From contig CANMMP010000004.1 in assembly GCA_947499125.1 (NCBI GenBank), forward strand, positions 310,001-374,000: a DNA stretch of 64,000 bases, read 5' to 3'. The DNA is from an uncultured Pontibacter sp. (lineage in GTDB: Bacteria; Bacteroidota; Bacteroidia; Cytophagales; Hymenobacteraceae). Positions 28,539 to 36,106 of this stretch are shown in pieces. The first letter of the stretch is position 1. Each line of letters begins with the position of its first letter. Below the pieces are notes generated by a model that saw only the letters and a list, made by a program, of their open reading frames with translations, was not told where the DNA came from and ran no database searches. Both the position numbers and the translations under genes were made by a program.

Positions 28539-29450
28539 ATGCAGGAAAAACACCCTCCCGGCCATTTGCTGTTCGTAATAAACCCAATAGCCGGCGACAT
28601 AGATAAAGAAGAACTGGAAGAAGACATACGAGACATATGCCAGCAGCATGCTATAACCTGCAACATCTATAAAACTACGGGGCAACAGGATGCTGCACAC
28701 ATAAAGCAGCTGATAGCCGAAAATAAACCCTATGCGGTTTTTGCAGTAGGAGGGGATGGCACTGTAAACCTGATAGGCGACCTTCTGATCAGTTCTGATA
28801 TTAGGTTGGGTATTATTCCGCTGGGCTCAGGCAATGGGCTGTCTAAGGACTTGGGCATACCCCAGGACACCGAAGACGCGCTGCAACTCATACACCGGCA
28901 CCAGGTACGTAAAATCGATACGCTCGAGATAAACGGTCAACCCAGCATACACCTCGCCGACCTTGGGTTTAATGCCCTGGTTGTAAAGCAGTTTTCGGAA
29001 GGGGAAACGCGCGGGCCCGGATCGTATGCCTGGATCGCCCTGCAGGAATACTTGGGCTACGAACCAAAGCATTATAAGATCGATACCGACAATGAAGTTT
29101 TTGAAGGCGAAGCTTTTATGGTTACCATTGCCAATGCCAATGCGTTTGGCAGCAACGCCAACATTAACCCGACCGGTATCCTGAACGATGGACGTTTTGA
29201 GATCTGCCTGATAGAGCCATTCCCCAGGTCAGCAGCGCTCGGTATCCTTTACAAACTATACACTGATAGTATTGACGAATCGGTGTATACCAGGAAACTG
29301 AGTTGCCAGCGCGCTACTATTTACAACTATAGCAACGAGGTGATGCATATCGACGGGGAGCCGGTGGAACCTGTTAAAGAGATTAAGGTTAAGATGAAAG
29401 CTAAAAGCCTGAAAGTGTTGCTGCCTGTGCCGGATTCGGACGAAGTATAA
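28539..29450 (+). CDS. Diacylglycerol kinase family lipid kinase (YegS/BmrU-like)
   Basis: LLFVINPIAGD, VFAVGGDGTVN, LGIIPLGSGNGLSKDLGIP; ATG 28539 preferred over TTG 28521. Confidence 0.93.
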   Translation: MQEKHPPGHLLFVINPIAGDIDKEELEEDIRDICQQHAITCNIYKTTGQQDAAHIKQLIAENKPYAVFAVGGDGTVNLIGDLLISSDIRLGIIPLGSGNGLSKDLGIPQDTEDALQLIHRHQVRKIDTLEINGQPSIHLADLGFNALVVKQFSEGETRGPGSYAWIALQEYLGYEPKHYKIDTDNEVFEGEAFMVTIANANAFGSNANINPTGILNDGRFEICLIEPFPRSAALGILYKLYTDSIDESVYTRKLSCQRATIYNYSNEVMHIDGEPVEPVKEIKVKMKAKSLKVLLPVPDSDEV

Positions 29451-29458
29451 GCTATACC

Positions 29459-30676
29459 TTACACGCGCTCGGTTTGGGGCACCAGTATACTTTCCAGCTT
29501 CTTTCGGAACACGACTTCGGTATTTAAAGCGCCCTCTTCCGGAACGACATGTACCTCCAGCCATACTTCACTGTTGCTGTAATAGTTAAATACCATAAAG
29601 CCATGCTGCTCTAAGGTAAAAGTTGCATTTCCGCCTTTTTTAACGAACGATGTTTTGCTGCCTGAGCCGCTTACCAGGTAATGGTTGCCTCGCTTCTCGA
29701 AGTGCTGCAGGTTATGGTCGTGGCCTGCAACGTAAATAATGTTATTATACCTATGGAAAACCTGCAACAGCCTTTTGCGCATACGTTTATACTTTTTATG
29801 CGACATGTCTTCGTAGGCCCCGAAAAATTTGCGGTAGAATGGGTATAGCGAGCCAAGTATAGGCAATGGCACCAGAAAACGTTTGTTGGCTGCTGTTAGC
29901 GGGAACAGGTGCTGCTTTACCGTAAACTTGCCTCCGTGCAGGGCATTGCTGTAAAGCGGGTGATGCGCAGCTACAATAATGCGTTGGTGCCTGTTCCTGC
30001 GAAGCACATCGTTCAGGGCAAGGTAAAATTCCTCGATATCATTATAAGGGCAGTTAAACGAAGCGCCTATCGGTTTTGGACCGCGCTGCACCCACCATTG
30101 CGTATTTATCACCAGCAACAATAATCCATCAGCCAACTGTATGGTTTCCGGGCCTGGGCAGCCATTTGGTGGCAGGTATACTTCCTGGCTTTGCAAAGCT
30201 TCCGTAATATATTTTTCCTGGCGCAGCATGTAGTCGTAACCGTCGTTCCGGCCTTTGTTCCAATCGTGGTTGCCGCTTAAGAACAGGCTGCGGGTACTAT
30301 ACTGTTGTAACTGGCCAAGTATGGTCTTCAGGCGTTCCTCTGCCAGTGGGCGGTGGCGGTGCTCCTCAGGCGGCAAACCCACCGGGTATAAGTTATCACC
30401 TAAAAAAACAGCTATACTATTTGTTGGGTTCTGTTTTTGCCAGTCCTGAAGCAGGCCTAGCACCGGATCAGAGCCATCGGTAGCAACAGCGCCAATATCG
30501 CCGAGCATTGCCAGGGTATATACTTTTTCATCATCGGGTGGGGGAGTGCAGGTACGCCAGCCTACATCGGCCATTTTATAGTATGGCTTACGTCGGTACT
30601 TCCATTCCTGCCAGTAACTGAAAAGCAGAAACGTAGCGAAAAGGGTAGGTATTATGATGAGGAAATAGAGCAGCAT
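29459..30676 (-). CDS. Metallophosphoesterase (calcineurin-like)
   Basis: LAMLGDIGAVATDG, FLGDNLYPVGLP, LFLSGNHDWNKG, VAGHDHNLQHF. Confidence 0.93.
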   Translation of the reverse strand: MLLYFLIIIPTLFATFLLFSYWQEWKYRRKPYYKMADVGWRTCTPPPDDEKVYTLAMLGDIGAVATDGSDPVLGLLQDWQKQNPTNSIAVFLGDNLYPVGLPPEEHRHRPLAEERLKTILGQLQQYSTRSLFLSGNHDWNKGRNDGYDYMLRQEKYITEALQSQEVYLPPNGCPGPETIQLADGLLLLVINTQWWVQRGPKPIGASFNCPYNDIEEFYLALNDVLRRNRHQRIIVAAHHPLYSNALHGGKFTVKQHLFPLTAANKRFLVPLPILGSLYPFYRKFFGAYEDMSHKKYKRMRKRLLQVFHRYNNIIYVAGHDHNLQHFEKRGNHYLVSGSGSKTSFVKKGGNATFTLEQHGFMVFNYYSNSEVWLEVHVVPEEGALNTEVVFRKKLESILVPQTERV

Positions 30677-30679
30677 ACG

Positions 30680-31318
30680 TTAAAAGTTGGGTGGCAACAA
30701 CGACCTGAAATGGCCGTTCAGCTTTACGCGTTCTTTCAGGCGTTCGGTTTCCTGCACAATGGGCAGTATGTTTTCGAGGTGTAGCCGTAAGCCCTCCAGG
30801 CGGTCGGCTTCGCTGTTTACCTGCAGCAGCGCATATTCCTGTTCCAGGCTGAGGCCAAGCTGGTGCGCTATAGTATAACTGTTCAACTGGCTTTCTTCCA
30901 GGTTCTTCGAAAGGCTTTTCAGGCCCATCGTTTCGTATAGTTGCTGCATGAGTTCTTTTATCCGCACCTGTGTTACAATGTCGCCGTCATCTTTATTTTC
31001 TATATACTCTATTTCGCCGCCTGCATACAACCTGTCGGGTGCCTTCTTATCAAATTTAAGTAGTTTAAATATACGCAGCCCTTTGCAGCGAATGTCCATC
31101 TCGCCGTTATCGTATTTTTTTTCGATGCTTAGCAGTTCTGTTTCAGTACCGTAATGGCCTACAGCGTTTTTAATATAGGTCGGGATGCCAAAATTTTTGT
31201 TAGTAGTCTCACAGTCCAGCACCAGTTGTTTGTAACGCGGCTCAAAAATATGCAGATTCAGTTTTTCGCCGGGATACACTACAATATTTAAAGGGAACAT
31301 AGGAAGGTATTCTGACAT
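30680..31318 (-). CDS. LON-type substrate-binding domain protein
   Basis: LPMFPLNIVVYPGEKLNLHIFEPRYKQLV. Confidence 0.9.
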   Translation of the reverse strand: MSEYLPMFPLNIVVYPGEKLNLHIFEPRYKQLVLDCETTNKNFGIPTYIKNAVGHYGTETELLSIEKKYDNGEMDIRCKGLRIFKLLKFDKKAPDRLYAGGEIEYIENKDDGDIVTQVRIKELMQQLYETMGLKSLSKNLEESQLNSYTIAHQLGLSLEQEYALLQVNSEADRLEGLRLHLENILPIVQETERLKERVKLNGHFRSLLPPNF

Positions 31319-31432
31319 AAGCTTCGGGGTAATTAAAGGCCAGGGCGTATACTTATTTTAACCGCTTACGAGTGCCTGTGGTTTTATAGTTTGTAAACTG
31401 CTGCATTTTTATTAAAAATTACCTGAAAGCTA

Positions 31433-31440
31433 TACCTTTG
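31433..31440 (+). promoter_or_regulatory. Candidate Bacteroidetes -7 promoter element TAnnTTTG (TACCTTTG) upstream of mtgA
   Basis: Exact consensus match 22 bp before the ATG at 31463. Confidence 0.5.
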
Positions 31441-31462
31441 CGCCATTAACCTAACCTGTTTT

Positions 31463-32200
31463 ATGAGTAAGAAGCGCAAAGGCCTGCGGGTTGCAAAACT
31501 GATTTTTGCCAAGCTGGTGCTAAGCCTGTTTTTGATAAGTATAGCCTGGGTGCTGCTCTATAAATGGGTAGATCCTCCGGCTACGCTGCACATGGTAAAG
31601 CGCCGCGCCGAAGCAGGCAAAGCCGAAAAACAGGACCCGGCCATAAACTATAAGTTTGTAGACCTGGACGAGATGTCGGAACAGTTGCCGCTGGCGGTGG
31701 TTGCCAGCGAAGACCAGCTGTTCCTGGAACATAGTGGCTTTGATGTGAAAGCTATCAGGGATGCCTTCGAACGTAACCAAAAGGGTGGAAACATTCGGGG
31801 AGGAAGCACGATCAGCCAGCAGGTTGCCAAAAATGTGTTTCTGTGGCATGGACGCAGCTACCTGCGCAAAGCCGTGGAAGCTTATTTTACCGTACTTATC
31901 GAGCTGATCTGGGGCAAGCAGCGCATCATAGAGGTTTACCTGAACATTGCCGAACTAGGCGATGGGGTTTTTGGTGTAGAAGCTGCCAGCCAGCTATACT
32001 TTAAAAAACCGGCAAAGGATGTTGGCCGTCGACAGGCGGCTTTACTGGCTGCTGTACTGCCTAACCCAATTAAATACAGCGCTAAAAGGCCCGGCTCATA
32101 CGTGTTGCGCAGGCAGGTACGTATAGCACGGGCCATGGGCCGCTTAGGAGGCACCACTTATATTAAAACTATACTTCCGGACTATGAAGAGCAGAACTAA
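31463..32200 (+). CDS. mtgA: Monofunctional biosynthetic peptidoglycan transglycosylase
   Basis: VVASEDQLFLEHSGFDVKAI, GGSTISQQVAKNVFLWHGRSYLRKAVEAYFTVLIELIWGKQRIIEVYLNIAE. Confidence 0.96.
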   Translation: MSKKRKGLRVAKLIFAKLVLSLFLISIAWVLLYKWVDPPATLHMVKRRAEAGKAEKQDPAINYKFVDLDEMSEQLPLAVVASEDQLFLEHSGFDVKAIRDAFERNQKGGNIRGGSTISQQVAKNVFLWHGRSYLRKAVEAYFTVLIELIWGKQRIIEVYLNIAELGDGVFGVEAASQLYFKKPAKDVGRRQAALLAAVLPNPIKYSAKRPGSYVLRRQVRIARAMGRLGGTTYIKTILPDYEEQN

Positions 32201-32663
32201 TTATTTTATACTTACAGCTTTAGCATTGCTGTTTATACTTTCCTCGTGCCAGACAGATAAACCGGAAGTTATTAATAAAACTATAAACCAGCAGGAAGCT
32301 ACCACGCAGGTAGAAACTGTTTTAGCGGAACAGGCCGAATGCTGGAGCGCCGGTGATCTGGATTGCTACATGCAAGGCTACTGGAAATCCGATTCGTTGT
32401 TGTTTGTAGGGAAAAGCGGCTTAACCTATGGCTGGCAGCAAACCCTGGATAACTATAAACGCAATTACCCCGATGCATCGGCAATGGGCAAACTTACTTT
32501 CGACCTAAAGGAAACGAGGGCGCTATCGCCAGAAACAATACTGGTAGTAGGGAAGTGGCACCTGCAGCGCGAAGCTACTAAGGGCAACCTTGAAGGTCAT
32601 TTCTCAGTTATTTTTAAACAATTTCCCGAAGGCTGGAAGATCGTTGCGGACCATTCGAGTTAA
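32184..32663 (+). CDS. NTF2/SnoaL-like (DUF4440-type) lipoprotein
   Basis: LFILSSCQTDK lipobox; AEQAECWSAGDLDCYMQGYWKSDSLLFVGKSG. Confidence 0.85.
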   Translation: MKSRTNYFILTALALLFILSSCQTDKPEVINKTINQQEATTQVETVLAEQAECWSAGDLDCYMQGYWKSDSLLFVGKSGLTYGWQQTLDNYKRNYPDASAMGKLTFDLKETRALSPETILVVGKWHLQREATKGNLEGHFSVIFKQFPEGWKIVADHSS

Positions 32664-32760
32664 ACCTGATCATGTTTGGGTTGAATTGAACGGTTTGTAC
32701 ATAAAGCGAGCAAGGCGTAGCCGAGGCTTGGCTTATGTGCCATGTTGTAGCATGTTGTTT

Positions 32761-33141
32761 TTATCTTCTATTTATAGTTATAAAGACTACAGTTCCGATG
32801 AATAGCCCATACACGAATATCAACTGAAAAACTCCAAGTAGCTTAAGCAAAGCCTTATTCGAAGCATTGTGCTTTTTGAGCACTTCTCTTTGCTTTGGAA
32901 AATTTAGAAAATATTTTCTACTAAAGAGAAAGTTAAACAAAAATATTACTGCTACGATTACTGCAAGTTCATTCGCACTCATGCTAAAAAGTTTGTCGGT
33001 AGCAAGCAAAAGGAACAAGCTCAAACTAAGTATTGACAAACAAGTTGAATGTATAGTCGAGCTTACTTGGTTACGCCCTAGAATTGCATTCCTTGGTACA
33101 ACTGAATAGATGCATAAGTAGGTGTAATCAAACAAACTCAT
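32761..33141 (-). CDS. Small membrane protein (126 aa), possible mobile cassette cargo
   Basis: Three to four hydrophobic segments, AT-richer than neighbours. Confidence 0.55.
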   Translation of the reverse strand: MSLFDYTYLCIYSVVPRNAILGRNQVSSTIHSTCLSILSLSLFLLLATDKLFSMSANELAVIVAVIFLFNFLFSRKYFLNFPKQREVLKKHNASNKALLKLLGVFQLIFVYGLFIGTVVFITINRR

Positions 33142-33329
33142 TTATACTTTTTCTTAATTCCAATTTGCTACAACTACCTCGAAAGCGTGAACATACCGTT
33201 ATTGACACTATGTGCGAAGGTATAAATTTGCAAATTCACTATTGGCAAAGTACCTGGCTGTCCGTTCCTCACTGCTTCCATTTGTTTAAATTTACTTCAG
33301 CTAATATAATACACTCCTACAAACAATCC

Positions 33330-33510
33330 AGCGGACTCGTAATTTTATCTAAAGCATGGCTTGTAACATGTGTGTAGATCTCACTAGTCCTGCTCGAGTT
33401 ATGGCCAAGCAGCTTTTGTATATACCGCAGATTGGTGCCCTGCTCCAGCAGGTGAGTGGCAAAAGAGTGCCGGAGGGTATGCGGAGTTGCCTTTGTTTTT
33501 ACACCTGCGA
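33330..33510 (-). pseudogene. Tyrosine recombinase/integrase, 5'-truncated remnant (C-terminal catalytic part)
   Basis: [62 protein letters not shown] carries HxLRH-x-HLLGH-x-Y motifs but lacks the N-terminal half. Confidence 0.85.
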
Positions 33511-33848
33511 GCGGACGAATTGATAAAAAGTATTGTTCGAACCAATGCAGGGCCACGGCAGGCAACAGGCGTAAAGAAGATGATAAGGGAGAACAGCTGT
33601 TGCGGGATATAAACAACCGGTTACGCCACAACCGCAAACTGCTGCGCCAGGCAAGCCCCGAAGGTAAGACGACTCTTAGAAAAACATCGCAACAGCAGGC
33701 AGGCTTCTATTTCAGGCATTTTACGCTCCTTTACCGTACAAAACAGGACAATACCTACTACTTTTGCTACGATTATGGCTACATGCTTTTAGAAGACGAA
33801 AAGGTGCTGGTGGTAAACTGGCAACCTTATATGGCCAATACCTTATAA
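33508..33848 (+). pseudogene. Zinc-ribbon-type hypothetical protein, 5'-truncated
   Basis: [20 protein letters not shown]... then RNRKLL..PEGKTTL..FNYFxxxYxTK-like [31 protein letters not shown]. Upstream residues of track ORF are antisense integrase, so the natural start is missing. Confidence 0.65.
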
Positions 33849-33902
33849 AAAAAGCCCGCAACTAATTGCGGGCCCCTGTATTATAGCTTACCTCTGAGCA
33901 CA

Positions 33903-35093
33903 TCAATCGTTTGCTTCATCTATTTCAACTTCTTTCTCTACTTCCTTCACTTCCTCCACATATATAAACCCGCAGTTAGCGGCGTGTTTGGCGGCTTCAT
34001 CTGTTTCTTTTACCAAGAGCATCTCTACGTCGCCACCGCCTTTCTTAAGTTCGTCGGCTAAGCTCACCACTTTGCGTGTATGCTTTTCTATGTTCACGTC
34101 GCGAATATAGATGGCCATTATCCGGCCTGGGTGGTTCTTTACCACTTCGCTGTAAATGGCTGCGTCTTGCTGGCCACTGTCGCCTATAAGTATAAAGTCC
34201 AACTCGGGATAGGTTATGAGTATATTCTCGATCTCTTTATACTTGTGGCTCATGTGGTCGGAGTGGCCCATCTTATCTTCGTCTATGCCAAAGTCGCGGA
34301 GCAGGAGCGGGCCTTCCGGTATCTCGTTCAGCTCCAGGAAATGATAGAGTAAATCGTAGTTGTTCCAGGGGCTGCTGCTCACGTAAAAGAATGGGTTGTT
34401 GCGCTTGCCATTACGGCCCAGCTGCAGCGACTTATAAAACTGCGACACCCCATGGAAAGGAATACGGGTATGCGCATTATTTAAAAGTACGTTACGGCCA
34501 CTCTCCAGCAGGCTGGTGGCACCGGTGCGCATAATGGTATCGTCTATATCCGAAATTACGCCATATTCGGCATCGGGTGGTGGAACCAGCACATAAGCAG
34601 TTTCTTTTATACCTGCCTTAAAATTACTTACAGGGGCATCAGTCAGCTCCAGTTCTATAGGGTGCCAAACGTCCTCCAGTTGCAGCGGGGTTTCAGGTTG
34701 AAGGTTCAGTACAAAGTAGCCCTCGGTATCTGTCGTAATTTCGTGCTGCTTGCCCTGCAGGGTAATTTGCATCCGTGCGCCTGGTATCTCGTCGCTCTCA
34801 AAACGGCGGTACATGTTCATCAGGTTCTCCCAGGTAGTGTCAGCTCCTTCCGATTGCCTGATGCCTTTATTTACCAGCACCCGGCCTTTTACATACAAGC
34901 GCTCGGGCGTACCATAGCTGCGGTAAACCATAATGTGCAGCGGGCGGTTAGGCCATAGTTTATCTTTTAGTTTAAAGGTGAGATGGTCTATTTTCTCTTC
35001 GGCTTTAAGTATAGAACTGGTTATGGTGTCTTTTACCTTTTTCATAGTTGTAGCGGAGTTTAGCAAAAATGCCTGCCGTTTTGGGGCAGGCAT
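33903..35093 (-). CDS. App1/DUF2183 family phosphatidate-phosphatase-like protein
   Basis: GVISDIDDTIMRTGATS, FFYVSSSPWNNYDLL, FILIGDSGQQDAAIY. Confidence 0.93.
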   Translation of the reverse strand: MPAPKRQAFLLNSATTMKKVKDTITSSILKAEEKIDHLTFKLKDKLWPNRPLHIMVYRSYGTPERLYVKGRVLVNKGIRQSEGADTTWENLMNMYRRFESDEIPGARMQITLQGKQHEITTDTEGYFVLNLQPETPLQLEDVWHPIELELTDAPVSNFKAGIKETAYVLVPPPDAEYGVISDIDDTIMRTGATSLLESGRNVLLNNAHTRIPFHGVSQFYKSLQLGRNGKRNNPFFYVSSSPWNNYDLLYHFLELNEIPEGPLLLRDFGIDEDKMGHSDHMSHKYKEIENILITYPELDFILIGDSGQQDAAIYSEVVKNHPGRIMAIYIRDVNIEKHTRKVVSLADELKKGGGDVEMLLVKETDEAAKHAANCGFIYVEEVKEVEKEVEIDEAND

Positions 35094-35101
35094 TTCTTAG
35101 T

Positions 35102-35920
35102 TTAATTTAAAGCATTTTTAAGTGCCGTAAAGTCGCTGTCAGGTCCGGAAGCAGTGCTGCATCCTTCTTCTTTCGCCTTGTCCTGTATGTTCTGGATGCG
35201 GTTATCCGGGTTAGGGTGTGTGCTCAGGAATTCTGGTGGCGTACCCTGTGCTGCTTCTTCATTCATTTTTATAAAGAAACCGGCAGCCCCATCGCAGGCA
35301 TAGTAATCTGTGCCGCCCAGATACTCTACAGAGTAGTTGTCAGCCTCGGTTTCGGCGTCGCGGCTAAACTTAAGTCCGGCCAGCGTGCCCGATAGTTGCC
35401 CGGCAATTTCGCGCAGAGCGCTTGGGTTATTACCCAGTGCTATCGATAATAAAAGGCTGATGCCATACTGGCGCTGCAATTGCTTAACGGAGTGGCGACG
35501 GTCGGCGTGTGCAATTTCGTGGGCAATAACACCGGCAAAATGGTCTTCGTCGTTCAGGTACTTAATCAGCCCGCTAAACACATAAATATGGCCGCCCGGT
35601 GTGGCGAAAGCGTTCAGTTGCTCGTCGTCGTTTATCAGCTTTACATCCCAGGCAAATTCCTGGCGGTATTGTACTTCACCGGAGTTAAGTACGCGGTTCA
35701 CGATGCGATCGAGGGCGGCATACGCCTGCGGGTTTGCGCTGCGCTCCACCAATTGGCCCTGCGCGCGGTAGGTAGAGTCTACCTGTGCCGAAACCTGCTG
35801 GCCAAGCTGCACATCATCTTCTATCGAAAAAAGTACTACGCCGTCGTCTCCGCAGCTACTAAGGGTAAATGCGCTGGCAGCTACCAGCGTAAAATGTGCT
35901 AAGGTCTTTTTAAAATTCAT
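35102..35920 (-). CDS. M48 family metalloprotease, lipoprotein
   Basis: MNFKKTLAHFTLVAASAFTLSSCGDDG; VIAHEIAHADRRHSVKQ; THPNPDNRIQNI. Confidence 0.93.
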   Translation of the reverse strand: MNFKKTLAHFTLVAASAFTLSSCGDDGVVLFSIEDDVQLGQQVSAQVDSTYRAQGQLVERSANPQAYAALDRIVNRVLNSGEVQYRQEFAWDVKLINDDEQLNAFATPGGHIYVFSGLIKYLNDEDHFAGVIAHEIAHADRRHSVKQLQRQYGISLLLSIALGNNPSALREIAGQLSGTLAGLKFSRDAETEADNYSVEYLGGTDYYACDGAAGFFIKMNEEAAQGTPPEFLSTHPNPDNRIQNIQDKAKEEGCSTASGPDSDFTALKNALN

Positions 35921-36061
35921 AAATAACAGATTAGGTATATATAGTGCTACTGCACTACAAAGTCTGTGCCTGAAAACAGGTACATGTAGCACGTTTACGC
36001 ATTTGTTGGGCAAGCGGGTTGCAGTTTATACTTTAGAGTTGCTTTGCTATAGTGCAAAAAA

Positions 36062-36088
36062 AAAGCCCCTGACCATGTCAGGGGCTTT
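36062..36088. terminator. Hairpin AAAGCCCCTGA-ccatg-TCAGGGGCTTT
   Basis: 11-bp stem with A-tract (U-tract on minus strand). Confidence 0.85.
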
Positions 36089-36106
36089 CCAGTGTGTAGT
36101 ATTAGC

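Noticed and set aside
32590-32805. ORF 32590..32805 spanning the cassette boundary
   Set aside because: Overlaps the SnoaL-like lipoprotein end and a hairpin; composition not protein-like.
33456-33848. ORF 33456..33848 as an intact 130-aa gene
   Set aside because: Its first about 15-18 residues are the reverse complement of the integrase coding sequence, so the annotated start is spurious.
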